Assembly (NCBI GenBank): GCA_900544175.1
Contig: UQUN01000009.1
Coordinates: 16,664 to 80,663, forward strand
Reading direction: 5' to 3'
DNA from: an uncultured Alistipes sp.
Lineage (GTDB): Bacteria > Bacteroidota > Bacteroidia > Bacteroidales > UBA932
DNA length: 64,000 bases
This document shows positions 17,259-25,738 of this stretch, in pieces. A program made the position numbers and the translations under genes. The notes beneath the pieces are model-generated. The model was given only the letters and a program-made list of their open reading frames with translations. It was not told the DNA's origin and made no database searches. Every line of letters starts with the position of its first letter. The stretch's first letter is position 1.

Positions 17259-18977
17259 TCAATTTGTCGTTTTCAAAAGATTGAAATCCTTTATATCGAA
17301 AACCTCTGTGGACAGCTCTCCGAGCCAGCCGCTGGAAGCGTTTACTCCCACCTGCACTTTTACAAAGTCAATGTAGCTCAGACCGGCAGGCCTGCCGTCA
17401 AAAGTCACGGCATCGCTGATGCGGAAATGGTTGTCCGCAGGTGAGGCATTGTAGTTGTCGTCATCGGTAAGGCGGTCGATACTGCTGAAATTGTCCGCAT
17501 AACCCCAGTCGTAGGCCGGATTGACCCAGTACGTGCCGTTGCCGGACGCATCATAGTTGCGGGCCTTCAGGCAAGTACCCCGAAGAGTATAACTGTCTTC
17601 CTCCACCCACGCGGGATAATAGTACTCCTGACGATGAAAGGCTCCGAGATACTCCACTGCCCCGGTATTGCCGCGGTTGTCAGTCCACGTAACAGACATA
17701 GAGGGAGCCTCAGGCCGGTAATATGTCACAGCATAATCCTGGTCGGTCTCCGCCTTACCGTACTCGGATCCTTTAAGCTCGTACCACGTGTCATTCGGCA
17801 GACCGTCCCCGTTCTCGTCCTGCATCACCCAGACGATCCCTGGCTCTGAAGAGCCGTCAAAAGCATTGCCGGTGATAGCGATGTTGTAATCCCCGTCGTT
17901 CTCCACACTGTGGTCGAAGCCCGCCACGATATAGCCTCCGAAGCCGCCGAGGGAGACATACTGCGTCTGCGCCATCCGGCCCTCAGCGTACCGGCAGGCC
18001 TCTTCCATGGTAACAGCCGTATAATATTCGTTCACGAACTGGCCCGGTGCCGGAAGGAACTCATGGACTTTATTGACAGAGACACCGCTTGCGGACGAAC
18101 CGGGACGACGATACGTGCCCTCGGGCGGACATATATTTACCGTAAGAATCTGCGATGCCGTAAGATAGGCATTTTCCATCATCACCATGACCTCATACTG
18201 CCCTTCTTCGCTGCCGGTAAACACATAGTCAGTCCTCTCCCCGGTCTGCACCTGCGAGCCGTTCACGTACCAGGTATAGACAGCATCAAAGGCATTCCGG
18301 ACATCCTGTATCCTGAGCTGAATCCTGCGACCCAGACTCATATTGTACTCTGTCTGTGAAAATGACCAGAAAAAATCCACTTCCTCAGGCGACTTGACAC
18401 TCACGGTAAACTGCACCGCGTCGCTGCCGTCCTCATTGACCGTCTCCAGACGCAGGATGTAGTCCCCGGTCTCATCCCCGACAAAAGTGTACACCGGCTC
18501 TGTCGAGACCTTGCTGCCGTCCACGCTCCATGTATAGGATGTCTCCAGAGAAGATGCCACCGTAGGTCTCAGTTCAAGGGACGTGCCCTGCAGTATCACA
18601 AAGCCGTCCTCAGCCCCGGGCAGGCTTATCGTCGGCGGCGTAAGCTCCAGCACATCTATTCTGAGCTGCACACTGGCCAAACCGCCATCATTGGTGACAG
18701 TCAGCACTATATAGTACCGTCCGCTCTCCTCGCGCATGAACTCCAGTACGGGAGCGCCGCTGAGCTCCTCGCCGCTTTCGAGAGTCCATGAGAACTCCGC
18801 CTCTTCGGCATTGGTGTAAGACGGGGCAATGGTAATTGTCCGACCTGCCTTGACCGTATATATACCGCTCTCGCTGTCCAGGACTATACCGGGAGCCGGA
18901 AGAGCGATGTCCTCCCTGCACGAGAAAAGCACCGCCCCGGCCGCCACGGTCACAATCAGAATATAAATCCTGCTCAT
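17259..18977 (-). CDS. PKD-like surface lipoprotein of the B12 module, copy 1
   Basis: A 572-residue lipoprotein (signal MSRIYILIVTVAAGAVLFSC, Cys20). Residues 25 to about 290 form three PKD-like beta-sandwich repeats, recognisable by phrases such as YTWSVDGSKVS and YTWYVNGSQVQTGER. The C-terminal domain contains FGGYIVAGFDHSVENDGDYN, WVMQDENGDGLPNDTWYEL (an acidic DxNxDG loop that looks like an EF-hand-type calcium site) and a Tyr/Asn-rich end. I do not know its biochemical role. Being last in the btuB-btuG-btuH operon, it is probably a surface accessory to corrinoid capture. It starts 8 bases after the btuH-like stop. Confidence 0.85.
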   Translation of the reverse strand: MSRIYILIVTVAAGAVLFSCREDIALPAPGIVLDSESGIYTVKAGRTITIAPSYTNAEEAEFSWTLESGEELSGAPVLEFMREESGRYYIVLTVTNDGGLASVQLRIDVLELTPPTISLPGAEDGFVILQGTSLELRPTVASSLETSYTWSVDGSKVSTEPVYTFVGDETGDYILRLETVNEDGSDAVQFTVSVKSPEEVDFFWSFSQTEYNMSLGRRIQLRIQDVRNAFDAVYTWYVNGSQVQTGERTDYVFTGSEEGQYEVMVMMENAYLTASQILTVNICPPEGTYRRPGSSASGVSVNKVHEFLPAPGQFVNEYYTAVTMEEACRYAEGRMAQTQYVSLGGFGGYIVAGFDHSVENDGDYNIAITGNAFDGSSEPGIVWVMQDENGDGLPNDTWYELKGSEYGKAETDQDYAVTYYRPEAPSMSVTWTDNRGNTGAVEYLGAFHRQEYYYPAWVEEDSYTLRGTCLKARNYDASGNGTYWVNPAYDWGYADNFSSIDRLTDDDNYNASPADNHFRISDAVTFDGRPAGLSYIDFVKVQVGVNASSGWLGELSTEVFDIKDFNLLKTTN

Positions 18978-18985
18978 ATCCGTTT

Positions 18986-20653
18986 TTACTCAAATCTTAC
19001 AACCACATCGTCATAGCAGAAATACGCTGGCTGGCTGAATCCGTATCCATTGTCGCTGTCACCGGCCATGTTGAACTCTATCATCAGTACTTTGCCGAGA
19101 GTTGACAGATCCCACTTCGTCCATTCTGAAATCTGACCGTCAGCGTTCGCAAGATAGAACTCAAGCGAAGGCTCCACTTTTGTACCGTTCTCATCATATC
19201 CGGTCGCAATGACCTTGACATAGCCGTCCGGGTCAAGAGGAGCGGTAAGTCCGTTACCGTTCGACACGCAGTTGGCAAGATAAGTCGTCCACATGACGTA
19301 CATGTGATCCACAACGCGGGCAACACCGTCCATGAAATAGATCGAAGGAAGATTCTCCGTCATATTGAAGCCGGAGTCATCCATATAGCCGAAATGCACG
19401 CAGAAGTTCTCCGAGCCGCCGTGGCCTCCGAATCCTGTCGCCGGATCCTTGTAATACACTGCCAGCTGATGCAGATAATCCCCGTTGGCCAGGTCCATGT
19501 CCACATAATTGGATATGGCATGTCCACCGCCCCAGTAGCAGGTAGTTCCGTAATTCTCCGGCATGTCGTGCGCGAGGAATGTATTGCCTTCGTCGTTCCA
19601 GTGATAATCAGCTGGCCCCATGCCGGACTCTCCGTAAAGCAGCGGCCCGCCATACTGAGGACTGTCAATCAGAGCAGTCCAGTACTCTCCCTCGAACGTG
19701 AGAGTCCTCAACTCATAAGCCGCCTTGTCCACGGCCATCACAGAGACAGTCACCAACTTAAACTCACCGGTAACAGAGGTCATTGATATAGCCACAGATC
19801 CCTCCGTCTCCGCATAGGTGTTCTCCTTTGCGGGAGCTGTAATCGTCAGCACAGTATCCTCAGTCATGGACAGAGATGCCCTCCAGCCTTCAGGCTTGCT
19901 TATCATGTGATTAAGCATACCCTTTATATGCACATTGTATGTCCTGCTCTCCCCGAAAGCGATACTCTCATACCCGTCAGGAGACAGACCGTCTATCTCA
20001 AACTCCACACTTATAGTCTTGGGCAATGATATCTGAGTTCCGTCCACGAGGGTGAATATCACATTGTAGGCACTGCTGGTATAGTCCACATCGACGATAA
20101 CCCCGGAACCGCCCTGGCCCTCTGCCACTACTCCGGTAGATTCCCAGCTCCGGCCTCCGTCCACGGATATCTCCCACATCTTGGTGTCGGGATTGATACG
20201 GACCTGAGGAGCGACCGCGTCAGCACCCGGCTTGCCGTCCTCTCCGTCAACTCCCTGCGCCCTTACCTTCTGGCCGTCGACTATGAGCCATTCTCCGTCC
20301 ACAGTCCAGTACCAGAGACCGTCGGTCTCATCCTGAGCCACGGATATTACCGGAGCATTTGTCCCGTCCCTGCCGTTCGTTATCTCCGCAGTGGTCCCGT
20401 CCGAAAAATAAATAATGTAGCCGTCCTCATTGGACTCCACCTTGTCTATCGTCACTTCCGCCTCCAAGGCGTCGATGATTCTCTGCAGGGCGTCAATGTC
20501 GGAATTGATGCCTTTCACAGCCTCCTCGAGGGATGCAATCTTGTCGTCAATGTCATCAAGCCGGTCACGCAGTTCCGTGTCATCATACATGCTGCAGGCC
20601 CCTAAGGCGGCAGCAACAAGCGCAGTCAGCGCTGTTCTAAAAAGTCTTTTCAT
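18986..20653 (-). CDS. btuH: BtuH-like DUF4988/DUF4465 lipoprotein, copy 1
   Basis: Surface lipoprotein of 555 residues (signal ending LGACSMYDD, Cys20). Residues 25-65 form a heptad coiled coil (KIASLEEAVKGINSDIDALQ), then a DUF4988-type stalk with a short collagen-like piece (GVDGEDGKPGADA), a beta-rich middle, and a C-terminal domain of about 230 residues that fits DUF4465: it begins near LTFEGEYWTALIDSPQYGGP and ends QPAYFCYDDVVVRFE. To my knowledge this domain occurs in the Bacteroidetes B12-binding protein BtuH, so cobalamin binding is likely here, supported by the operon. Start ATG 20653 overlaps the btuG-like stop by 4 bases (ATGA). Confidence 0.82.
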   Translation of the reverse strand: MKRLFRTALTALVAAALGACSMYDDTELRDRLDDIDDKIASLEEAVKGINSDIDALQRIIDALEAEVTIDKVESNEDGYIIYFSDGTTAEITNGRDGTNAPVISVAQDETDGLWYWTVDGEWLIVDGQKVRAQGVDGEDGKPGADAVAPQVRINPDTKMWEISVDGGRSWESTGVVAEGQGGSGVIVDVDYTSSAYNVIFTLVDGTQISLPKTISVEFEIDGLSPDGYESIAFGESRTYNVHIKGMLNHMISKPEGWRASLSMTEDTVLTITAPAKENTYAETEGSVAISMTSVTGEFKLVTVSVMAVDKAAYELRTLTFEGEYWTALIDSPQYGGPLLYGESGMGPADYHWNDEGNTFLAHDMPENYGTTCYWGGGHAISNYVDMDLANGDYLHQLAVYYKDPATGFGGHGGSENFCVHFGYMDDSGFNMTENLPSIYFMDGVARVVDHMYVMWTTYLANCVSNGNGLTAPLDPDGYVKVIATGYDENGTKVEPSLEFYLANADGQISEWTKWDLSTLGKVLMIEFNMAGDSDNGYGFSQPAYFCYDDVVVRFE

Positions 20654-21819
20654 TTTTCCAATGGTATTAATGGTTTGTGTGTAAATACTATATGCGCAGG
20701 TATGTCTCCTGTGGTCACGGACCATTTGCGTCTGCCGTCAGGAGAGAAGCAGTGAAGGGTGCCTGGACTGACATAATCCTTGGCGTCCGTCACAAAAAAC
20801 TCCTTTGTCACAGGATGTACAGCCAGACCATAGGGTACCTGGATGTTATCGTCTGTCCCGTCAGTGATGAAACTGCGGGTAACGACCTGTCTGGTGACTG
20901 TATTGAATATCGCGTAAGATACAGTCCAGTCATTGGTAAGGTAGCTGAACTCAGTGCTGTAGATATACAGGGAATCCCCGCACAGGGTCATGTTGCTGTT
21001 GGGCAGCAGATGGAGCGTATCCGTGCATACATCCGTCCTCGTATCTATGATGAATGTCTTTGACGGGACATCGTAATAGTCTCCGCGTGAGGAGACATAG
21101 AGGTTGCCGTAGCGGTCAGGCTCCAGACGGTGCAAATTGATGCCCACAGGTATCTTGTACAGTTCCTCGAAGCTGACCAGGTCTATGACGGACACCGTGC
21201 TGTCGTAGTCCGGCACTCTGTATCCTCCGGAATTGGCCACATACAGTTTGTTGCCTACCACGGCCATCTCCTCGGGCTGATACCCCACGATACAGGAATC
21301 CACTATCTCCAATGTGGCCGTATCTATCTTTACCACCATACCGATACGGGCATCCGGGTCTATCTTCACCGGCCCGGCGTATGCGCTGACGTACGCATAC
21401 CTGTCCTTGAAAGCTAAGTAACGGCAGTTGGGCACGGCTATCTTGGTTATATGCCTGACACTCTGCACGTCCATCACTTCCACGTAGTTGGAGCAGTTGA
21501 TTACCGCCCAGAGCTTCCCGCCGTAGATCTTGATGTCGTTGCCCACGTCCCCGAGATCCTTGACCTCATTGAGGTTGCGCTCCCCGTAGATGTTGCGGGT
21601 GTAGACCCCGGTCGTGTAATCGTAGTAGTCGAGCGAGGCCTTGTTGCTGCCCATATTGCCCTCATTGAGCAGGTAGAAGCCGCAGATGTCGCCTGAGACC
21701 GTATCCCAGGGATTGACCTCCACCGGCTCAGAGGGCAGCACGGGTAACTCGCCGCGGCATCCCTGCACAGCGGCAAGCGGAAGTATTGAAATAAGCAGAA
21801 AAATGTTTCTTATCCTCAT
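20650..21819 (-). CDS. btuG: BtuG-like beta-propeller B12-capture lipoprotein, copy 1
   Basis: A 389-residue lipoprotein (signal to Cys21 in AAVQGCRGE) with a seven-bladed YncE/DUF5074-type propeller. Repeating blade phrases include GFYLLNEGNMGSNKASLDYY, IKIYGGKLWAVINCSNYVEV, EMAVVGNKLYVANSGG and YGLAVHPVTKEFFVTDAKDY. In Bacteroides, BtuG is a surface protein that binds cobalamin very tightly and hands it to BtuB; this gene has the same fold type and sits directly after btuB under a cobalamin riboswitch. The ATG at 21819 overlaps the btuB TGA by 4 bases, and its own TGA overlaps the btuH-like ATG in the same way, so the three are coupled. Confidence 0.9.
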   Translation of the reverse strand: MRIRNIFLLISILPLAAVQGCRGELPVLPSEPVEVNPWDTVSGDICGFYLLNEGNMGSNKASLDYYDYTTGVYTRNIYGERNLNEVKDLGDVGNDIKIYGGKLWAVINCSNYVEVMDVQSVRHITKIAVPNCRYLAFKDRYAYVSAYAGPVKIDPDARIGMVVKIDTATLEIVDSCIVGYQPEEMAVVGNKLYVANSGGYRVPDYDSTVSVIDLVSFEELYKIPVGINLHRLEPDRYGNLYVSSRGDYYDVPSKTFIIDTRTDVCTDTLHLLPNSNMTLCGDSLYIYSTEFSYLTNDWTVSYAIFNTVTRQVVTRSFITDGTDDNIQVPYGLAVHPVTKEFFVTDAKDYVSPGTLHCFSPDGRRKWSVTTGDIPAHIVFTHKPLIPLEK

Positions 21820-23876
21820 ATTGTAAGACTTAATGTTATCCTGAAATTGGTGCCTGGCATGGGGTACCACTTGACAACCTCGTACTGCTGGTTGAAGATG
21901 TTGTTGACCTCCGCAGTCACTCCCAACTCTGTCTTTCCTATGCCGAACACCTTGGAGAGCGAGAGGTCGCTCGTGTACCACGGCAGGATATAGTTCACCG
22001 GCACATTGCCGCCCAGCATGTATCTCTCCCCGGTATAGACAAAGCTGTAATGGAAGTCCCATGTCCCGTAGCTAACACTCAGCACGGCGGATCCGCTGTG
22101 GACCGGCACGTACGGTATCTGGTCCCCATAAGTGCTGATTACCCCCTCGTACCCCTCGTCCTTCTTAGTCTCGGTAAAATCCTGCGCCCTCTGCCAGGTG
22201 TAGTTCAGCATGACGGACACATCCACCGGTCCGAAACGCATGGACGGCATGAGCGAGACATCCACGCCGCGTACCTCCACATAGCCGAGATTGACCATCG
22301 TCCAGACGAGCTGGTTGGATGTCGGGGTAGCGATAATCTTGTCCTTGACCGTATTGTAATAGGCATCCACACTCGCCCGCAACCCCGCGAACCAGGCATT
22401 CCGGAATGTTTTGTTGTAGGATATGCCCACATTGTACTGCGCAGTGTACTCCGGCCTCAGATTACGGTTGCCGAGCTGGACATAGTACAGGTCGTTGAAA
22501 GTGGGCATACGGAAGATTTTCTTATAGAATGCCCTGATACTTAGCCCGGCATTCTTCCACGGTGTATAGGAGACTATCACCGTGGGAGTCCACTCGCTCT
22601 TGTCCCCTGCCGTCTCCATACCGCGCTTGCTGATATCATGGACGTAGGTATGCAACAGGCTGGCCTGGGCACTGAGACCGAAATCGAAATTGACCGAGGT
22701 GGCCGCCGCAGAGAGGACCGTCAGCCTGCGGGGCTGGATGAAATTGGCATTGAACATCTCCGTGCCGTCAGCGTCCAGGCTGTTCCACTGCAGATCGCAA
22801 GCCAAACTCGCGCTCCACACGCGGTTTATGGAAAACAGATGCGAGGTGGTCAGATACAGCTCCTGCTGCCAGTAATGATTGTCCATCGGCTGCACCGTAC
22901 TGTGCGGAGGCATGACATAGTTCATGTAATCATTGGCATATTTAGCCTGAACCTTGAAGCTGTAGAAATCCGCCGCCCTATGCGTAACCGCCGACTGCAC
23001 GAATATATTGCGGTCCTTCTGCCGGTCCTCGTTAAGCAGGGCTATACCGTAGTCCTTCTTGACCGCCGCCCCGGGATAACCCCGTTCCGACCAGTAGAAA
23101 TAGCCTTTGACCATAAAATCCGTGCGGGGCATGTTGCCGAAAAGCCCGGCCTCCGCCCTTACGAACATTACATCCCCGTTCCTGCGTACTTCCGTGGTGT
23201 CATATCCTCCTTCCCGGCTGTACCGGAACTTGTAACGCCCTGAAGTATTGAGAAACTCGACATTGGCAGAAGTGCTGAGCCACCGTCCCGCCCTGCTCTC
23301 CCACAGGGCCGAGATGTCGATAAGATCGAAAGAGCCGCTGCGTGCCTTGAAATTGAGATTGTTTCGCTTACCCTCCCGGAACCTGGGACGGCGGGAGACC
23401 ATATAAAGAGCAGCTGCCGACGCATAGTCCCTGGCCGACTGGAAAATATCGCTTTTCTGCCCGTTGTAGACCGACAGGACCTCCATGTTGTCCATCGAGA
23501 ACTTGCCCAGGTCCACCGTCCCGTTCTGGGCATTGGATATCTGAATGCCGTCATAGAACACCCCAACATGCTGACTTCCCAGACTGCGCACATTGACAGT
23601 CTTCAATCCCCCGATGCCGCCGTAGTCCTTGACCTGAACCCCGGAGAAATACCGCAGCGCATCGGCCACTGAATTGGACCTCAGCCTCTCAAGCTGCTGT
23701 CCGGCAAGTTTTTGCGCCGGAACAATCTCTCTTATCCGATCGGCAGTCACGACCACCTCACTGAGGGTATCCTCTGGGATCTCAGGGACTCCGTCCTGGG
23801 CCCGCAGCATAACCGTCACCGACAGCAGCACCGCAACAACAGGCAGTACAATACCAGTTTTCCTATAATAATCCAT
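21816..23876 (-). CDS. btuB: TonB-dependent cobalamin receptor BtuB, copy 1
   Basis: Outer-membrane receptor of 686 residues. After a signal peptide (MDYYRKTGIVLPVVAVLLS...AQDG) comes a TonB-box-like EDTLSEVVVTADR, a plug domain with YFSGVQVKDYGGIGGLKTVN and SLGSQHVGVFYDGIQISNA, and a 22-strand barrel ending in FNQQYEVVKWYPMPGTNFRI with terminal hydrophobic TLSLTI. There is no N-terminal carboxypeptidase-regulatory domain, unlike the two receptors at 33.7 and 37.2 kb, which fits vitamin rather than glycan uptake. I use ATG 23876; the longer frame would lack a signal at its start. The riboswitch lies about 180 bases upstream. Confidence 0.93.
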   Translation of the reverse strand: MDYYRKTGIVLPVVAVLLSVTVMLRAQDGVPEIPEDTLSEVVVTADRIREIVPAQKLAGQQLERLRSNSVADALRYFSGVQVKDYGGIGGLKTVNVRSLGSQHVGVFYDGIQISNAQNGTVDLGKFSMDNMEVLSVYNGQKSDIFQSARDYASAAALYMVSRRPRFREGKRNNLNFKARSGSFDLIDISALWESRAGRWLSTSANVEFLNTSGRYKFRYSREGGYDTTEVRRNGDVMFVRAEAGLFGNMPRTDFMVKGYFYWSERGYPGAAVKKDYGIALLNEDRQKDRNIFVQSAVTHRAADFYSFKVQAKYANDYMNYVMPPHSTVQPMDNHYWQQELYLTTSHLFSINRVWSASLACDLQWNSLDADGTEMFNANFIQPRRLTVLSAAATSVNFDFGLSAQASLLHTYVHDISKRGMETAGDKSEWTPTVIVSYTPWKNAGLSIRAFYKKIFRMPTFNDLYYVQLGNRNLRPEYTAQYNVGISYNKTFRNAWFAGLRASVDAYYNTVKDKIIATPTSNQLVWTMVNLGYVEVRGVDVSLMPSMRFGPVDVSVMLNYTWQRAQDFTETKKDEGYEGVISTYGDQIPYVPVHSGSAVLSVSYGTWDFHYSFVYTGERYMLGGNVPVNYILPWYTSDLSLSKVFGIGKTELGVTAEVNNIFNQQYEVVKWYPMPGTNFRITLSLTI

Positions 23877-24055
23877 TGCCAAATAATTTTCCAACTCCCG
23901 GGATACCCATGCGCCAGAATCGGCAGAATGCAAGGCGGCACAGCACCGCTCATTTCCGCAGTTTCTGAAACATGGGGACTGTCTGTGTCCTGAAGAAGGA
24001 AAATCATTCAGCTATGCCGCACCCGTACTCCCGCAGGGCAGACAGTCACAACTGA

Positions 24056-24246
24056 AAGCAGGTCTTCTGACTTATTCCTCATCGCGGCAGCCTTCCCACC
24101 CTTTCAGGCAGTGGCTTAAAGATGACCGCGTGACTTCCGTCCGGAAAAGGACGTGGAAATTACAGCAGCGGGAACTGTCCGGGATTCTCACCCGGTTCCC
24201 TTTTGATTCCTCCACCGCAGAGCGGGGGAACGGAAACTTTCAGCGG
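24056..24246 (-). ncRNA. Cobalamin riboswitch, btuB copy 1
   Basis: On the minus strand the core reads GGGAACCGGGTGAGAATCCC, then GGACAGTTCCCGC and GCTGTAA, followed by AAGCCACTGCC, GGGTGGGAAGGCTGCC and AAGTCAGAAGACCTGC, the order of conserved blocks in the AdoCbl riboswitch. It would turn the surface-uptake operon down when cobalamin is plentiful. About 180 bases separate it from the btuB ATG. The whole element with its promoter box looks identical to the copy at 58734-58920. Confidence 0.95.
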
Positions 24247-24248
24247 TG

Positions 24249-24256
24249 CAAATGTA
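24249..24256 (-). promoter_or_regulatory. Promoter -7 box of the first btuB operon
   Basis: TACATTTG on the minus strand (plus CAAATGTA), placing the transcription start within a few bases of the riboswitch 5' end. Identity with the second copy ends one base beyond this box. Confidence 0.6.
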
Positions 24257-24297
24257 GACAAATTTCTATTTTCTCCAAATAAAATCGTCACCTGTAG

Positions 24298-25176
24298 TCA
24301 GAGCCGGCTCAAGTAACGCAGAATAATACCGATAGGCTGAAATCCTTCAGGACAAGATGGTGTCGAGCAGTACAGGACAGCCTTACCGGCTTCCGCAAGC
24401 ATGGGTATATCGTTGGCTCCGTCACCTACTGCGGCACATTCCATGGGGCTGCAGTCGCAGCGGCGGCAGAAATCTTCCAAAGCCGCGGCTTTTCCGTAAC
24501 TGTCCAGCAGCCGTCCGTTTATGCGGCCTGTGAGGCAGCCGTTCCTTTCCTCAAGATCGGAAGTATAGAGAAAATCCATCCTGAGTTTCCTCTGTATATG
24601 TTCTCCCAGCCGCAGATATCCGCCGGATATGAGCGCGGTGGCGCAGTCTTGGGCTGAGAGCGCAGTCAGGAGTTCTCCGGCACCCGGAGTAATCGGTACG
24701 GAGTCTATCAGTTTCTGAGCCACAGTTACCGGCAATCCGGCTATCAGAGCCAGCCGATGCCTGTAGCTCTCGGAAAAATCCATCTCCCCGTCCATAGCCT
24801 TTTCTGTAAGGATATCGACTTTCCCGGATACACCTCTCTCCCGGGCCAGCAGATTCATGAACTCACAGCGGATCAGGGTCGAATCAAGATCGAAAGCCAC
24901 TGCCCTTACGGCAGCAGCGGAGGAAGAACGTCTGACAGCCACTGCAGCTCCGCAGCTCCGCGCCACAGGCAGCAGGGACGACAGCAGGGAAGAATACTGC
25001 TGCGGTTCCAGTATGCAATCCTGCCCGCATGTCCATATCCGTTCCTGTGCATGGTAAACGGCTCTCGGGATCGGAAGACCGTTGCGCAGCATCGCCTCCC
25101 CGACCATCCGCACGCATCTGTCCATGACTCTGGGCCGGGCTGTCAATATGATATTGTCAACCGTAATTTTCATCAT
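24298..25176 (-). CDS. SerB-like HAD phosphatase with N-terminal extension
   Basis: HAD-superfamily phosphatase of the SerB type, 292 residues from ATG 25176. The catalytic motif DLDST (Asp96, Asp98) is in AVAFDLDSTLIRC; motif II is TALISGGY; motif III/IV is AAVGDGANDIPMLAEAGKAV. The first 90 residues form an extra domain I cannot name. The family hydrolyses phosphoserine, but the position, back to back with cobU inside a cobalamin locus, suggests a role with O-phospho-L-threonine or another phospho-intermediate of the nucleotide loop; that is inference. The stop lies just upstream of the btuB riboswitch. A TTG two codons upstream is an alternative but poorer start. Confidence 0.85.
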   Translation of the reverse strand: MMKITVDNIILTARPRVMDRCVRMVGEAMLRNGLPIPRAVYHAQERIWTCGQDCILEPQQYSSLLSSLLPVARSCGAAVAVRRSSSAAAVRAVAFDLDSTLIRCEFMNLLARERGVSGKVDILTEKAMDGEMDFSESYRHRLALIAGLPVTVAQKLIDSVPITPGAGELLTALSAQDCATALISGGYLRLGEHIQRKLRMDFLYTSDLEERNGCLTGRINGRLLDSYGKAAALEDFCRRCDCSPMECAAVGDGANDIPMLAEAGKAVLYCSTPSCPEGFQPIGIILRYLSRL

Positions 25177-25179
25177 CCG

Positions 25180-25202
25180 CAAAGATAAAAATTATATCTT
25201 TG
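25180..25202. promoter_or_regulatory. Palindromic divergent promoter, serB-like / cobU
   Basis: CAAAGATA (25180-25187) and TATCTTTG (25195-25202) are inverted copies 7 bases apart. Each is a -7 box for one direction: the minus-strand box is only 3 bases before the SerB-like ATG (suggesting a very short leader), the plus-strand box 16 bases before the cobU ATG. Confidence 0.5.
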
Positions 25203-25218
25203 TCCAAACTATTCAGTC

Positions 25219-25731
25219 ATGGCAAGAAAAATCATACTTATCACCGGCGGGCAGCGTTCCGGTAAAAGCACTTATGCGGAACAATTGGCGTTATCCTTGA
25301 GTGACATGCCGGTGTATCTGGCAACATCCAGAATCTGGGATGAGGAGTTCCGTGAGAGGGTACGCCGGCATCAGCTGCGCCGGGGTCCGGAGTGGACCAA
25401 TATCGAGGAGGATAAGGCTCTCAGCCGCCATGACCTTACCGGAAGGACGGTTCTTGTGGACTGTGTAACCCTTTGGAGCACCAATTTTTTCTTCGACTGC
25501 CACGAAGATTCCGAAGCGGTGTACAGCGCCATTACAGAAGAGTTCGACCGGCTGGTCCGCCAGGATGCGGAATTCATCTTCGTGACCAATGAAATCGGCT
25601 GGGGCGGCACTCCGACCAATGACGTCCAGCGGCATTTCACGGATCTGCTCGGCAAAGTCAATCAGTACATTGCGGCCCGGGCCGATACCGTGATGCTCAT
25701 AATCAGCGGAATACCTGTGAAAATAAAATAA
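25219..25731 (+). CDS. cobU: Adenosylcobinamide kinase / guanylyltransferase
   Basis: Bifunctional enzyme of 170 residues that phosphorylates adenosylcobinamide and then adds GMP to give AdoCbi-GDP in the nucleotide-loop pathway. The P-loop is ITGGQRSGKSTYAEQ (residues 8-22); the His of RRHQLRRGPEW fits the guanylylated histidine region; VDCVTLWSTNFF and VTNEIGWGGTP are family blocks. Length is normal. It heads a four-gene operon cobU-cobT-cobS-cobC with gaps of a few bases. No riboswitch precedes it; the promoter is shared face to face with the SerB-like gene. Confidence 0.95.
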   Translation: MARKIILITGGQRSGKSTYAEQLALSLSDMPVYLATSRIWDEEFRERVRRHQLRRGPEWTNIEEDKALSRHDLTGRTVLVDCVTLWSTNFFFDCHEDSEAVYSAITEEFDRLVRQDAEFIFVTNEIGWGGTPTNDVQRHFTDLLGKVNQYIAARADTVMLIISGIPVKIK

Positions 25732-25738
25732 TCTCATC

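Larger units (their letters stand above)
17259..24257 (-). repeat. B12 surface-uptake module, copy 1 (paralogous to 51873-58929)
   Basis: Four genes in the order btuB, btuG-like, btuH-like, PKD-like behind one cobalamin riboswitch, with the same start/stop overlaps as in the second copy. The proteins are alike along their whole length but clearly diverged, while the riboswitch-promoter block 24027-24257 appears identical, base for base, to 58699-58929. Confidence 0.85.
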
